DNA of 64,000 bases from Methylocaldum szegediense (GCF_949769195.1 NZ_OX458333.1:620001-684000); one strand, 5' to 3'; positions 45,387 through 55,661 are shown, counted from the first letter of the stretch. Numbers and translations are program-made. The notes: generated by a model not told the origin, from the letters alone.

Positions 45387-45419
45387 TCACCGTTTACGTT
45401 GGCGGCTTGGGCCGCTACT

Positions 45420-45462
45420 CCTTGCCTTACCGCCCATTCGGAAGGCTGTTCAATCCATAAGG
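45420..45462 (+). promoter_or_regulatory. Candidate S6:S18-binding leader hairpin
   Basis: GCCTT-A-CCG pairs with CGG-AAGGC (45424-45432 with 45439-45446). An outer CCTT (45420-45423) can pair with the AAGG of the ribosome site (45459-45462). Ribosomal S6:S18 leaders carry a CCG-containing stem, and S6/S18 autoregulate through it in other bacteria. Identity as that motif is inference. Confidence 0.42.
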
Positions 45463-45469
45463 AGCACAT

Positions 45470-45889
45470 ATGCGACATTATGAAATTGTTTTCATGGTTC
45501 ACCCGGACCAGAGCGCGCAAGTCCCTGCCATGGTGGATCGTTATCGCAACCTGATCGAATCCGCCTCCGGGAAAATCCATCGTCTGGAGGATTGGGGACG
45601 CCGCCAATTAGCCTATCCCATTAACAAGGTTCATAAAGCACACTATGTGCTGATGAACATCGAGTGCGACCAAGAGACTCTCGATGAGCTGGAGAGCGGG
45701 TTTCGATTCAACGATGCCGTTTTGCGTAGTTTAACGATCCGTCGACGAGAGGCGATAACCGAGCCGTCGCCGATGGCAAAGTCCGGTCAGTCGGAACACG
45801 AAGCCGGGCGGGTCGAGGAAGCATCGGCGAGCACGGACGAAGAGGGTGCCGAAGACGCCGAAGAAACGGAAGCTCCGTTGGAAACCTGA
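45470..45889 (+). CDS. rpsF: Ribosomal protein bS6
   Basis: This encodes 139 residues. The start is [25 protein letters not shown] and the core is [25 protein letters not shown]. The C-terminal tail after about residue 100 is rich in Ser, Glu and Ala, as in long-tailed S6 of gammaproteobacteria. A strong AAGGAG ribosome site precedes the ATG. It is the first gene of the rpsF-rpsR-DUF2232-rplI set. Confidence 0.97.
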   Translation: MRHYEIVFMVHPDQSAQVPAMVDRYRNLIESASGKIHRLEDWGRRQLAYPINKVHKAHYVLMNIECDQETLDELESGFRFNDAVLRSLTIRRREAITEPSPMAKSGQSEHEAGRVEEASASTDEEGAEDAEETEAPLET

Positions 45890-45967
45890 GCCGTTCGCTT
45901 GGCGTCTAGCCGGCTTTCCTGGCGTCAGTTCGTATACGATTTACCTTAAGCAAGAAGCAGGTCTTTT

Positions 45968-46198
45968 ATGGTTCGCCAATTTAAGCGCAAGAAATATTGC
46001 AGATTCACGGCCGAGGGTGTGAAAGAGATCGATTACAAGGATCTCGACGTGCTCAAAGAATATATCTCGGAAACGGGCAAGATCGTTCCCAGCCGCATCA
46101 CGGGAACGAAAGCAAAATACCAGAGACAGCTTGCGACGGCCATCAAGCGTGCTCGTTTTTTGGCGCTGCTGCCGTATACCGACGCTCACAAAAAATAG
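45968..46198 (+). CDS. rpsR: Ribosomal protein bS18
   Basis: This encodes 76 residues, with [70 protein letters not shown]. This is complete and typical bS18. It partners with bS6 in the 30S platform. Confidence 0.97.
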   Translation: MVRQFKRKKYCRFTAEGVKEIDYKDLDVLKEYISETGKIVPSRITGTKAKYQRQLATAIKRARFLALLPYTDAHKK

Positions 46199-46234
46199 AA
46201 GGGGCGCGGTCATTCGCGCAGGGCGCGTCCGATC

Positions 46235-47143
46235 ATGAGACCATTGGCCGCTTACATCATGAGAGGGCGGATGCAGGCCATATCGGCGGCCTGTGCTTTA
46301 GCGGTCATGTCGTGGGTGATTCCGTTTCTCAGCCTACTCGCGGCGGCGGCCGTGGGGCTTCCGACACTACGAAAGGGTGCGTACGAAGGCGGAATCATCA
46401 TTGCCACATCGATCGCGGCCCTCGGTGCCTTAGGGGGGCTCCTTGTCGGCAGTACGGGCGGTGCTGTCGGTTATGGGTGTCTCCTCTGGCTTCCCATGTG
46501 GTTGACAGCCGTGGTCTTGCGCGAATCCGGCAAGCTTTCGACGGCTTTCGGATTGGCGTCGTCCATGGGCGTTTTTATGGTACTCCTGATCTACGGGCTT
46601 TATCCGGATCCGCCTTCGCTATGGCTCGAAGGCTTGCAACGGTTTTTCGGGCCCTTGCTTGACCGCGCACCTCCGGAATTCGATGCAGATCAGTTCTGGA
46701 ACAGTTTCTCCACGACGGTTGCGCGTTACATGACTGGGATGGTTTCCGCCAGCTTGGTGATCAGTCTGATCCTGAGTTTACTGATCGCACGTTGGTGGCA
46801 GGCGGTGCTGTTCAATCCGGGCGGCTTCCGCGCGGAATTCTTAAGGTTACGCATACATGCGGCGTTTTCCTATGCCGCGGTGGGCGTGTTGATTGCTGCT
46901 GCTGCCGCAAGCGGCACCGTCGCGGAAATCGCTTTGAATTTGACCTTTCCGCTATTTGCATTGTTCCTGTTGGTCGGCTTTTCGGTGTTTCATGCTTTGG
47001 TTGCCCGGAACAAATCGTGGAAAGTTTGGCTAGTCGGAACTTACGTGTCCCTATTATTCGTTCCGTACGTCATCCTGCCGATCGCATTGGTAGGCTTCAG
47101 CGATCTCTGGTTCGATTGGCGGGAAAGGCTGTCGCCTAGCTGA
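46235..47143 (+). CDS. DUF2232 membrane protein
   Basis: This encodes 302 residues with about eight hydrophobic segments (for example [50 protein letters not shown]). A DUF2232 protein between rpsR and rplI is a known arrangement in gammaproteobacteria. Its function is unknown. It starts 36 bp after rpsR and is probably part of the operon. Confidence 0.88.
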   Translation: MRPLAAYIMRGRMQAISAACALAVMSWVIPFLSLLAAAAVGLPTLRKGAYEGGIIIATSIAALGALGGLLVGSTGGAVGYGCLLWLPMWLTAVVLRESGKLSTAFGLASSMGVFMVLLIYGLYPDPPSLWLEGLQRFFGPLLDRAPPEFDADQFWNSFSTTVARYMTGMVSASLVISLILSLLIARWWQAVLFNPGGFRAEFLRLRIHAAFSYAAVGVLIAAAAASGTVAEIALNLTFPLFALFLLVGFSVFHALVARNKSWKVWLVGTYVSLLFVPYVILPIALVGFSDLWFDWRERLSPS

Positions 47144-47195
47144 GCCGAATTGTTGTTTTATCAAAAGAACGCTAACACTATCGAGGCATTCGACG

Positions 47196-47642
47196 ATGGA
47201 AGTTATTCTGTTAGAAAAGATCGCGGGTCTAGGGAATCTCGGCGACAAAGTCTCCGTCAGACCCGGTTATGGTCGAAATTTTTTGATCCCACAAGGCAAA
47301 GCCGTTGCGGCTACCGCTGAAAAATTGGCTGAATTCGAAAAACGGCGAGCCGAGCTCGAGAAAAAGGCGGCCGAAGACCTGGCTGCGGCTCAGGCACGCG
47401 CCGAAGCCATCAGTAAGCTCACCGTAAAGATCGTTCAGAAAGCGGGCGAAGAAGGACGCTTATATGGATCCGTCGGCACCAAGGACATCGCCGATGCCGT
47501 GACAGCCGCCGGTGTGACACTCCACAAACACGAAGTGCGGCTGCCTTCCGGGCCGATTCGGCAAGTGGGCGATTACGAGATTACGGTGCACTTGCACAGC
47601 GATGTCGATTGCAAGGTCGCGCTCTCGGTCGTTCCCGAATAA
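47196..47642 (+). CDS. rplI: Ribosomal protein bL9
   Basis: This encodes 148 residues. The start is [38 protein letters not shown] long connecting helix follows ([30 protein letters not shown]), then the C-terminal domain. The length is normal. A 12-bp perfect hairpin lies shortly after the stop. Confidence 0.97.
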   Translation: MEVILLEKIAGLGNLGDKVSVRPGYGRNFLIPQGKAVAATAEKLAEFEKRRAELEKKAAEDLAAAQARAEAISKLTVKIVQKAGEEGRLYGSVGTKDIADAVTAAGVTLHKHEVRLPSGPIRQVGDYEITVHLHSDVDCKVALSVVPE

Positions 47643-47653
47643 GTGCGAAGCCG

Positions 47654-47684
47654 GTCTGTATGGCTTCTATAGCCATACAGACCG
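47654..47684 (+). other. Perfect 12-bp hairpin downstream of rplI
   Basis: GGTCTGTATGGC (47654-47665) and GCCATACAGACC (47673-47684) pair across a 7-nt loop. There is no T-run after it, so it is not a clear Rho-independent terminator. It may act as an RNA-processing or attenuation hairpin. Confidence 0.55.
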
Positions 47685-47702
47685 CGATCGCCTGCTCGCC
47701 CA

Positions 47703-48977
47703 GTGAGGCTATTCTACTCAGCCCTGTTCTACATTTTCACGCCGGTTATCCTCGCACGTCTCTATTGGCGAGGACGCAAGCAGCCGGGTTACTCCGAGCG
47801 CTGGAGCGAAAGGCTGGCGCTCTACGATGCGGATCCGGAACCCGGTGTCATCTGGTTCCATGCGGTGTCTGTCGGCGAAGCCGAGGCCGCGTTTCCGCTG
47901 ATTCGCGCGATCAAGCACCGATTTCCGGAAAGGACCATACTCGTTACCGCTACAACGCCGACAGGGTCGGCGCGGATCAAAGGGGTGCTCGGCGATACGG
48001 CAAGACATGTCTATTTGCCTTACGATCTCCCCGGTTGCGTGAACCGCTTCATTCGGCACTATCGACCGACGCTCGCGGTGGTGTTGGAAACCGAGATCTG
48101 GCCGAATCTCTACCACGCCTGTGGAAAATGCGGCATACCGCTGGCCATTGTCAACGCTCGTCTCTCCGAACGATCGGCGCGCGGTTACCTTAAACTTCGA
48201 TCTCTGACGCGGGAAAGCCTTTCGCATGTACGCCTAGTCGCGGCTCAAACCGCGGAAGATGCCAAACGGTATATCGCAATAGGCGCCGATCCGAAATCCG
48301 TGGTCGTGACCGGCAACATCAAGTTTGATTTGGAATTGCCGGCCACAGCGGAAGAGCGTGCCCAGGCCATGCGTCGTGCACTTTTCGGTCATCGCCCCGT
48401 TTTCATCGCCGGCAGCACCCATCCCGGTGAGGAAAGCATGGTTCTGGCTGCCTTCGCTTCACTTCGAAGACAGTTACCGGAAGTGCTACTGATTCTCGCA
48501 CCGCGTCATCCCCACCGTGTGGCGGAGATCGTTGCGGAGTGCAGGAAATTCGGCTTTTCGACTCGGCTCAGAAGTGATAGGAACGCCGGTGACGAGCCGG
48601 TCGACGTATTTCTTCTTGATACCTTGGGCGAACTACGCAGTTTTTACGCTGCCTCGGACGCAGCTTTCGTTGGAGGTAGCTTGGTGCCCGTCGGCGGACA
48701 CAATGTACTAGAGCCGGCTGCCGTCGGGCTGCCGGTTATATTCGGACCTCACCTTTTCAATTTCGCCGAGATCGGCAGCAAGCTCAAAGAGAGCGGCGGC
48801 GGAATTGAAGTGAAAAACGTCGAGGAGTTGGCGCATTGGGCGGGGCGCCTCCTGAGCGACAAATCGTTGCGCAGCGAGATCGGCGGAAACGGGAAGCGGT
48901 TTGTCTGCGAGAATCAGGGAGTAGTGCGGAAGATCGCCGAACTTCTAGGCGGATTGATCGGTACGGAGCAAAGTTAA
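47703..48977 (+). CDS. waaA: 3-deoxy-D-manno-octulosonic acid transferase
   Basis: This 424-residue protein has a GTG start. It is an inner-membrane-anchored GT-B enzyme adding KDO to lipid IVA. An N-terminal span (FYSALFYIFTPVILARLYWRG) is followed by WFHAVSVGEAEAAFPLIRAI and LETEIWPNLYHAC. The donor half has AGSTHPGEESMVLAAFASLRR and GGSLVPVGGHNVLEPAAVGLPVIFGP. The catalytic Glu region is present. Its stop shares TTAA with the stop of the convergent GGDEF/EAL gene. Confidence 0.96.
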   Translation: MRLFYSALFYIFTPVILARLYWRGRKQPGYSERWSERLALYDADPEPGVIWFHAVSVGEAEAAFPLIRAIKHRFPERTILVTATTPTGSARIKGVLGDTARHVYLPYDLPGCVNRFIRHYRPTLAVVLETEIWPNLYHACGKCGIPLAIVNARLSERSARGYLKLRSLTRESLSHVRLVAAQTAEDAKRYIAIGADPKSVVVTGNIKFDLELPATAEERAQAMRRALFGHRPVFIAGSTHPGEESMVLAAFASLRRQLPEVLLILAPRHPHRVAEIVAECRKFGFSTRLRSDRNAGDEPVDVFLLDTLGELRSFYAASDAAFVGGSLVPVGGHNVLEPAAVGLPVIFGPHLFNFAEIGSKLKESGGGIEVKNVEELAHWAGRLLSDKSLRSEIGGNGKRFVCENQGVVRKIAELLGGLIGTEQS

Positions 48978-51940
48978 TCGCTCATGAGGGGGGTCGGCTG
49001 TCCGATAAAGTAGCCTTGTGCCATGTCCACGCCCAATTCGGCCAGGGCAAGAAGAGTGGCTTCATCTTCAACACCTTCGGCAATCACCTCAATGTCGTTT
49101 CCGTGAGCGAGCGTCGTGATGGCTGAAACGAATGCTCGATCCTGCGGATTGTCGATCAAGTTAGTGACGTAACTCTTGTCGATCTTGACGAATTTCACAG
49201 GCAGGTGCCGCAAATACGAGAACGACGCGAAACCGGCGCCAAAGTCGTCGATAGCAAAACGAAACCCTAAATCCGCCAATTCTTCCATGATTTCCTTGGC
49301 GGTTCCGAAGTCGGCAATGGCAGCGGTTTCCGTAATCTCGAAAATGAGTTGCTCGGGTTTGAGCGAACCGTTCTTCAACGCGAATTTCAAGGCGCTGGTC
49401 CAGTCGCGGTCGGTCAAGGCAGACCCGGAAAGATTTACGTGAATCGCGCCTGGCGGTGCCCGTTCGACGAAGTCAGTCAGCAGGCGGATATTGGCTTCGA
49501 CGGCATAGCGGTCGATCTCGCTGATGAGCCCGGTTAGTTGAGCGAATTCGAGAAATTCCTCCGGCGAGACCAAGACGCCGTCGGATCGTTTTAGGCGTAT
49601 TAAGGATTCGTGGAAACGGACTTCGCGCCCCGCAATGGAAGCGATCGGTTGATAATGAAATATCAGCCGGCGTGCCGCGAGAGCTTCCTGAATGGCCTGT
49701 TTCCAGAGTGTGCGCTCGCTGATGCGCTGCTTGGAGCGATCGTCGTAAGAGAATAAATAGACCCGGCCGCGCCCGCGGTCTTTCGCTTGATACATCGCGA
49801 GATCCGCGTTCGCCATGATCTCGTCCATCTCCGTGCCGTGCTCGGGAATCATGGCAATGCCGATGCTGGCGGAAATCCGAAAGATTTTCTGCTGAATCCT
49901 GAGCGGCTGCTCCGCGAGTCGGTGATTTAGGAGATTGGCGAAGGCCAGCGCTCCCTCCGGGGTTTGGTTCGGCATCAAAATAGCGAATTCGTCGCCGCCC
50001 AGTCTTGCGGCGATGTCGGTCTTGCGCACACGGTTTTTCAGCTCTTGGGCGATCTTGCGGAGCAGCGCGTCGCCGGCTAGATGACCGCTGGTATCGTTGA
50101 TGTCCTTGAAATGATCCAGGTCGAAAAGAAGGATGGCGGCTCGTGTTTTGTTCCTTTCCACTTCAGCAAATTGGCGCTCCAGCTCCTGCTGAAAGCGATG
50201 GCGATTATAGAGGCCGGTTAGGGGATCATGGTTGGCAAGCCAAATCATACGGTTCTCCGCCTCGACTCGGTCCGTGACATCGAGGCCGACCGATAAGATC
50301 GCAATGCCCTCCGCGTTGTTTTCGTGGAGACGGGTGTGTACCCAAACCACGAAACGACGGGAACCGTCTTTACACAACAACTCCGCCTCATGCTGCAAGC
50401 GTTTCCGTTGCCCGCTCCACAATCCGATCAGCGCCTGTTCCAGATCATCGCCGATCTTGCTTTTCAAGATTAAGGACAGAAATTCCTTGCCGCCGAGATC
50501 GCTTTGGCTGTACCCGGTAATTTGTATGACGAAGTCGTTGGCGGTGAGAATTCGCCCCTCCCTGGTTTGAGTCAGAATGATGACTTGAGCCGTGTCGAGC
50601 AATCCTTGAACGAAGTCGCGTTCGGCGGCGAGTTCGCTGGTTTTATGCGTAATGGCCTGCGCTTGCGCTTCGAGTTGATGCGACAAAGTCACAGCGGTGG
50701 CACTTAGAATGGTGATTTCGTCGTTTAGCCCCGAGGTTCGGTGGGCAAGACGCTGTCTCGCTTCCATATACGCTCCTTGTGCCAACATGGGCAGCGTGTC
50801 GGCCAAGCGCCGAAGTTGACGAATCGGCAGACGCATCAGCAAAAGCAGCAGCAGTTCGGCGGTCAACAGGCTCACACCGCTCAGCAGGATACCGTCCCGA
50901 GTCGCGCTTCTAATTTGGCTCACCTGAGCGGTGACGTCGCTGATCATCAGGACCAGTCCTTCGGCCTTAAGCAAGTCACTGAGCGGCATCACGTCGATGG
51001 CGTAATAGCGGCCTTTCCAATGATGAATCTCCTTACTGGCGGCTATCGCATCGTCAGAGTGTTCCGACAAATGCTCCAGGAATGGGGCCAGGCGTTCGGA
51101 GTGGGTGAGCGCAGCGACACGCATCGACCACTTCGGGATTGCGTAGCCACTGCTTTCCGAGCTGTTCGAGGTCAGGATCGCGAGGTCCGAACCGGTCAAG
51201 GAGCGGTGTTCGACGACGAGCTGTGCGATGGATTGGGTAAGGCTGAAAACGCCGACGACCCGGCCACGGGATAAAACTGGCTGATAGGTGCTGAGCGCGC
51301 AATGCGGTTCGCACGACAATAATGACAATGGCTTTTCTTCCATGAATACTTGCCGAACGGTCGCTTGCTCTTCCGGACGCGGCGCTTCAGACTGAGCAGC
51401 ATTGCCCCATTGCCAGAAGCGCTGTGCATTCGGTTTGAATAGCACAAGGCGCTCTATGTCCAGGTCGTACTGAAAATCATTGAAAACGTTGGCGGCCTGC
51501 TGTAACCCAGCAAAATTCTCTCCAGTCAGGGCCGAAGCGAAGCCGCCCACGGAAGCCAGGAGAGAGCCGATTTGCTGCAGACGTGACGTCGAACGGTCCA
51601 GCAAATCCTGAACTTGGCGGCTCAACAGGCGTCTATCGAGTTGACGCTGCTGCTGAAACTGATACTCGAGGTAAAAGTAGTTCAGTACGGCGAAGGAACT
51701 GCCGATCCCCACGATCATAATGCTGAGAAACAGAAAGCCCTTCCAAAACAGGCTTAGAAAAGGCGAGCGTGGTTCGGAAACGATCCCAGTGATATTGACC
51801 GAAGGAGGAACTCGGCGCAGTTCCGCCTGGCCAGCCCAACCGATGTTGAGTCCGTTAAGTAGTTTTCTGAATGTCAAGCTTGTGAACAGTAAGTGGCGGG
51901 CTTGGTTGTTTACTCCGACAACTTTTTCAGTATAAACCAT
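48974..51940 (-). CDS. GGDEF/EAL c-di-GMP enzyme with extracytoplasmic sensor and PAS
   Basis: This encodes 988 residues. There is one span near residue 70, a periplasmic sensor part up to about 360, and a second span (SGVSLLTAELLLLLLMRL). A HAMP-like linker, a PAS domain and then the cyclase domain follow. GGDEF is intact (RLGGDEFAI) with an RxxD inhibitory site RKTD five residues upstream. The EAL-type domain has ESLIRL, EITETAAI, DDFGAGFASFSYL, KIDKSYV and EGVED. Thus it may make or hydrolyse c-di-GMP. The stop overlaps the waaA stop. Confidence 0.92.
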   Translation of the reverse strand: MVYTEKVVGVNNQARHLLFTSLTFRKLLNGLNIGWAGQAELRRVPPSVNITGIVSEPRSPFLSLFWKGFLFLSIMIVGIGSSFAVLNYFYLEYQFQQQRQLDRRLLSRQVQDLLDRSTSRLQQIGSLLASVGGFASALTGENFAGLQQAANVFNDFQYDLDIERLVLFKPNAQRFWQWGNAAQSEAPRPEEQATVRQVFMEEKPLSLLSCEPHCALSTYQPVLSRGRVVGVFSLTQSIAQLVVEHRSLTGSDLAILTSNSSESSGYAIPKWSMRVAALTHSERLAPFLEHLSEHSDDAIAASKEIHHWKGRYYAIDVMPLSDLLKAEGLVLMISDVTAQVSQIRSATRDGILLSGVSLLTAELLLLLLMRLPIRQLRRLADTLPMLAQGAYMEARQRLAHRTSGLNDEITILSATAVTLSHQLEAQAQAITHKTSELAAERDFVQGLLDTAQVIILTQTREGRILTANDFVIQITGYSQSDLGGKEFLSLILKSKIGDDLEQALIGLWSGQRKRLQHEAELLCKDGSRRFVVWVHTRLHENNAEGIAILSVGLDVTDRVEAENRMIWLANHDPLTGLYNRHRFQQELERQFAEVERNKTRAAILLFDLDHFKDINDTSGHLAGDALLRKIAQELKNRVRKTDIAARLGGDEFAILMPNQTPEGALAFANLLNHRLAEQPLRIQQKIFRISASIGIAMIPEHGTEMDEIMANADLAMYQAKDRGRGRVYLFSYDDRSKQRISERTLWKQAIQEALAARRLIFHYQPIASIAGREVRFHESLIRLKRSDGVLVSPEEFLEFAQLTGLISEIDRYAVEANIRLLTDFVERAPPGAIHVNLSGSALTDRDWTSALKFALKNGSLKPEQLIFEITETAAIADFGTAKEIMEELADLGFRFAIDDFGAGFASFSYLRHLPVKFVKIDKSYVTNLIDNPQDRAFVSAITTLAHGNDIEVIAEGVEDEATLLALAELGVDMAQGYFIGQPTPLMSD

Positions 51941-52076
51941 GAAATCATTAGCGCTGTCTGTTGTACATGGACCCTATGCTGTGAAAGCGTGAATGGCATG
52001 GTAGAGCGGGATGGCTAGGACGGAGCCGTGTCGGCTATACTTTCCGACTAACGAGACGACTTTTTTAGGGAGAGCT

Positions 52077-53543
52077 ATGACGATACCTGTGCAGCCCGTG
52101 GTGTTGTCCGGAGGTGCCGGCACTCGGTTATGGCCATTTTCGCGGGAAGCCTACCCGAAGCAATTTCTCTCTCTGACCGGGGATAAGAGCCTGTTTCAGC
52201 AGACCGTTGATCGGGTTTTGAGCACGGACCCTGAAGACGGCCATTTGGAATTTCTATCGCCACTGATTGTTTGCAATGAAATTCACCGTTTCATCGTGGC
52301 GGAACAACTCAGACTGCTGGGCGTGGAGGGGAGCGGAATTCTTTTGGAGCCGGTTGGAAAAAATACCGCTCCGGCGGTAACGCTCGCGGCTTTGCACGCC
52401 CAGGAGAGCGGTCGGGATCCGGTTCTGGCGGTCTTGCCTTCAGACCATCACGTTGAGGACGTAGCCGAGTTTCAGGCGCGAATGTCGAAAGCTGTGGAAA
52501 TGGCTGCGAAGGGTGACATCGTTACTTTCGGCATCGTTGCCGAGAGTCCGGAGACTGGCTTTGGCTATATTCGGCGAGGTCCCGAAATCGAGGACGGGGT
52601 ATACGTTCTCGACGGCTTTACGGAAAAACCGGACGCCAAAACGGCTGCCGAGTATCTGGCTTCTGAGCGCTATTACTGGAACAGCGGGATCTTCGTCATG
52701 CGGGTCGGCACTTGGCTGGAACAGATCGCCCGGCACCAGCCCGCCATTTTCGACGCCTGCAAAGCGGCTTTGGCGGCGAGCAAGCGTGACGGCGATTTCA
52801 TACGCATCGACAAAGAAGCTTTTGCGAAGTGTCCCAGCGACTCTATCGACTACGCGGTTATGGAAAAATTGACCTCGGGATCGCAAGAGGGACCTAGAGG
52901 CGCCGTGTTGCCGCTGGACGTGGGTTGGTCCGATCTAGGTTCATGGCCTGCACTCAGCAAAGTGAGACCTCGCGATGGCGACGGCAATGTCACGATAGGC
53001 GATGTTTTTCTGAAGGATACCCAGAACTCATTGCTGTATTCGCAGAGCCGCTTCGTGGCGGCTGTCGGTTTGGCGGACGTCGTGGTCATTGAAACCACCG
53101 ATGCCGTCCTCGTAGCTCACAAGGACAGAGCCCAGGACGTCAAAACGATTACCGAGCATCTCAAGAAGGCCAATCGGTCTGAACACATATTCCATACGAA
53201 GGTGCATAGGCCATGGGGCGATTACGAGTCGATCGACAACGGCCAGCGCTACCAGGTTAAACGCCTCACGATCAAGCCGGGCGCGACCCTTTCGCTACAG
53301 CTGCACCATCATCGGGCGGAGCACTGGATTGTCGTGAAGGGAACGGCGCGGGTGACCCGCGGCGAAGAGACTTTTCTCCTTACGGAAAACGAGTCCACCT
53401 ATATTCCTCTCGGTGTCAAACATCGTCTTGAAAACCCCGGTACGATTCCTTTGGAAATCATTGAAGTACAGTCCGGAAGTTATCTCGGCGAGGACGATAT
53501 CGTTCGGTTCGAAGACCGATACCATCGCCTCGAATCTCCGTAA
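52077..53543 (+). CDS. manC: Mannose-1-phosphate guanylyltransferase / mannose-6-phosphate isomerase
   Basis: This encodes 488 residues from the ATG at 52077, preceded by AGGGAGAG. The GT-A nucleotidyltransferase start is PVVLSGGAGTRLWPFSREAYPKQFL. VLPSDHHVEDVAEFQARM and YYWNSGIFVMRVGTWLEQI are typical. A C-terminal cupin isomerase domain holds LQLHHHRAEHWIVVKGTARV. It supplies GDP-mannose for polysaccharides. algA is an equally fair name. Confidence 0.95.
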   Translation: MTIPVQPVVLSGGAGTRLWPFSREAYPKQFLSLTGDKSLFQQTVDRVLSTDPEDGHLEFLSPLIVCNEIHRFIVAEQLRLLGVEGSGILLEPVGKNTAPAVTLAALHAQESGRDPVLAVLPSDHHVEDVAEFQARMSKAVEMAAKGDIVTFGIVAESPETGFGYIRRGPEIEDGVYVLDGFTEKPDAKTAAEYLASERYYWNSGIFVMRVGTWLEQIARHQPAIFDACKAALAASKRDGDFIRIDKEAFAKCPSDSIDYAVMEKLTSGSQEGPRGAVLPLDVGWSDLGSWPALSKVRPRDGDGNVTIGDVFLKDTQNSLLYSQSRFVAAVGLADVVVIETTDAVLVAHKDRAQDVKTITEHLKKANRSEHIFHTKVHRPWGDYESIDNGQRYQVKRLTIKPGATLSLQLHHHRAEHWIVVKGTARVTRGEETFLLTENESTYIPLGVKHRLENPGTIPLEIIEVQSGSYLGEDDIVRFEDRYHRLESP

Positions 53544-53572
53544 TCTACAGTTCTTTATAAGATTATTCACGT

Positions 53573-54664
53573 ATGACGCTGCACTGCGGGATCGTGGGTT
53601 TGCCGAATGTCGGCAAATCCACTTTGTTTAATGCCCTGACGAAAGCCGCCATTGCGGCGGAAAACTATCCTTTTTGCACCATCGATCCGAATGTCGGCGT
53701 GGTTCCTGTGCCTGACCCTCGGCTAGATGCGCTGGCGGAGATCGTCAAGCCGGAACGCGTCGTGCCGACGACCATCGAATTCGTCGATATCGCCGGCCTG
53801 GTCGCCGGCGCTTCGAAAGGGGAGGGACTGGGAAACCAGTTCCTTGCGCATATACGGGAAACCGACGCTATCGCTCACGTGGTCCGCTGCTTCGAAGACG
53901 AAGATGTGGTGCACGTGGCGGGAAAAGTCGATCCGATTTCCGATATCGAAGTCATCAACACGGAGCTGACCTTGGCCGATCTCGCAACTGTCGACAAGGC
54001 TTTGGCGCGCGTTTCGAAATCCGCGAAATCCGGAAACAAGAATGAGGTGGCAAAGAAGCAGATCATCGAGAAGCTGTTGGAACATCTCGACGCCGGTCAG
54101 CCGGCGCGTACGGCGCCGCTAGACGACGAGGCTAAGGCGCTGATTCGCGACCTGCATCTTCTAACGATGAAGCCGACGATGTACATCGCTAACGTACGCG
54201 AAGACGGATTTGAAAATAATCCTTATTTGGACGCCGTGGTTGCCTTCGCGAAGAAAGAGGATGCTGTAGTGGTGCCGGTTTGCGCGGCTTTCGAGGCCGA
54301 AATCGCGCAATTGGAGGACGACGAAAAGGAAGAGTTTTTGAAAGAAATGGGACTGACAGAACCGGGCCTCAACCGTGTCATTAGAGCGGCCTATCAGCTG
54401 CTCAACCTAGCGACATATTTCACTGCCGGGGTTAAGGAAGTGCGCGCTTGGACCATTCCGGTCGGAGCGACAGCTCCTCGAGCAGCGGGAGTCATACACA
54501 CGGATTTCGAACGCGGTTTCATTCGTGCCGAGGTGATCGCTTATGAGGACTTCATCGCTTACCGGGGCGAACAGGGCGCCAAGGACGCGGGAAAATGGCG
54601 TCTCGAAGGAAAGGACTACGTTATGAAGGACGGCGACGTCGTTCACTTCCGTTTCAATGTTTGA
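53573..54664 (+). CDS. ychF: Ribosome-binding ATPase YchF
   Basis: This 363-residue Obg-family protein starts [22 protein letters not shown]. It has the switch region [28 protein letters not shown]. It lacks an NKxD specificity motif, reading NVRED where the motif would be, and thus hydrolyses ATP in known members. The TGS domain is at the C-terminus ([27 protein letters not shown]). Confidence 0.97.
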   Translation: MTLHCGIVGLPNVGKSTLFNALTKAAIAAENYPFCTIDPNVGVVPVPDPRLDALAEIVKPERVVPTTIEFVDIAGLVAGASKGEGLGNQFLAHIRETDAIAHVVRCFEDEDVVHVAGKVDPISDIEVINTELTLADLATVDKALARVSKSAKSGNKNEVAKKQIIEKLLEHLDAGQPARTAPLDDEAKALIRDLHLLTMKPTMYIANVREDGFENNPYLDAVVAFAKKEDAVVVPVCAAFEAEIAQLEDDEKEEFLKEMGLTEPGLNRVIRAAYQLLNLATYFTAGVKEVRAWTIPVGATAPRAAGVIHTDFERGFIRAEVIAYEDFIAYRGEQGAKDAGKWRLEGKDYVMKDGDVVHFRFNV

Positions 54665-55057
54665 ATCCCGAATTCGCCTCATTGGACTTCGGTCGTTTCG
54701 AATCGTCTGACCCGATCGTGCACGAAAACCGGTAGCATCAGACTACTGAAATCTCTCGTTTCAAGCGACATTCGCCTTTTGTTGCTCGGTACTCAAAACC
54801 GCCCCTGTCCTGGCGGGGCGGCTTTTAAAGAGCGCCCACGTGACCCTTTCGTAGCGCAACAAGTCCACTGGACGTCATAATCCATTAAGCAATCTCGAAT
54901 CGCGAGCTTATCCTGAGCCTGTTGGTAGGGTCTGGCCCAAACCGAGCCGAGGGACTCTACGATTAATGCCCTCTCGATTGCCGAGTGGAATAAGACTTGC
55001 CCTGGCCATGGAAACGTTATAAAGTCGCAAATTTGCGAAGTCCCTGAGGCCCGAGCG
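54665..55057. other. Intergenic stretch with a terminator and a dispersed repeat
   Basis: 393 bp without a gene between ychF and the Fur-type regulator. It holds the terminator at 54794-54825, and a unit at 54959-54996 that also occurs at 25572-25608. Confidence 0.6.
54794..54825. terminator. Bidirectional Rho-independent terminator
   Basis: CCGCCCC (54798-54804) pairs with GGGGCGG (54814-54820), with AAAA on the left and TTTT on the right. It is 130 bp after ychF. Confidence 0.75.
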
Positions 55058-55567
55058 ATGAAAATCCGGACAACGCCTGTTCCAAGCGAACACACCGCGC
55101 CAAATCATGATCACCGCGACTGCGTCGATAGGGCGCTCCGCGTCGCAGAAGAGCTGTGTGCCCAACGCGAGGTCCGGCTGACGCCGATCCGCCGTAAGGT
55201 GCTCGAACTAATTTGGGAAAGCCATCGTGCGGTCAAGGCTTACGACCTGCTCGACAGGATTAAGCCGTACGAGCGGACCGCGAAGCCGGCGACGGTCTAC
55301 CGTGCCCTTGAGTTTCTGATGGAGCAGTGTCTGATTCATCGCGTGGAAAGCCTGAACGCTTTCATCGGCTGCAACTGCTCCGAACAACGGCATGAGCAAT
55401 TGCTGTTGATCTGTGAGCGATGCGGAAATGTCGAGGAAAGAATGGGAGCCGACGTCATGCTGGCGGTTGCAAAGGAAGTGGAACAGGCAGGATTTACCCT
55501 TCACCGAAAAGCCATCGAGATTCACGGGCTATGCGCCGATTGTCGGAAGGCCGAGGGCGGCACCTGA
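55058..55567 (+). CDS. zur: Fur-family zinc regulator (Zur-like)
   Basis: This 169-residue protein has a winged helix (LTPIRRKVLELIWESHRAVKAYDLLDRI, PATVYRALEFLMEQCLIHRVE) and the zinc-structural cysteine pairs CERCGN and CADC. That pattern fits Zur more than Fur. It lies just upstream of a ZnuD-like receptor, which supports Zur. Metal specificity is inference. Confidence 0.85.
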   Translation: MKIRTTPVPSEHTAPNHDHRDCVDRALRVAEELCAQREVRLTPIRRKVLELIWESHRAVKAYDLLDRIKPYERTAKPATVYRALEFLMEQCLIHRVESLNAFIGCNCSEQRHEQLLLICERCGNVEERMGADVMLAVAKEVEQAGFTLHRKAIEIHGLCADCRKAEGGT

Positions 55568-55619
55568 GCCAAGACATATAAGACCCGAAGCTGTGCGAGC
55601 GACGTAACGCGCAGCAAAC

Positions 55620-55640
55620 TGTAACGCTATAACATTAGAC
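55620..55640 (+). promoter_or_regulatory. Weak Zur-box-like sequence before the TonB receptor
   Basis: TGTAACGCTATAACATTA resembles one half of the Zur consensus (TATAACATT). The left half is poor. It lies about 30 bp before the receptor ATG and could be the operator. Confidence 0.35.
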
Positions 55641-55661
55641 AATTGCTGTCATGGAAGAACC

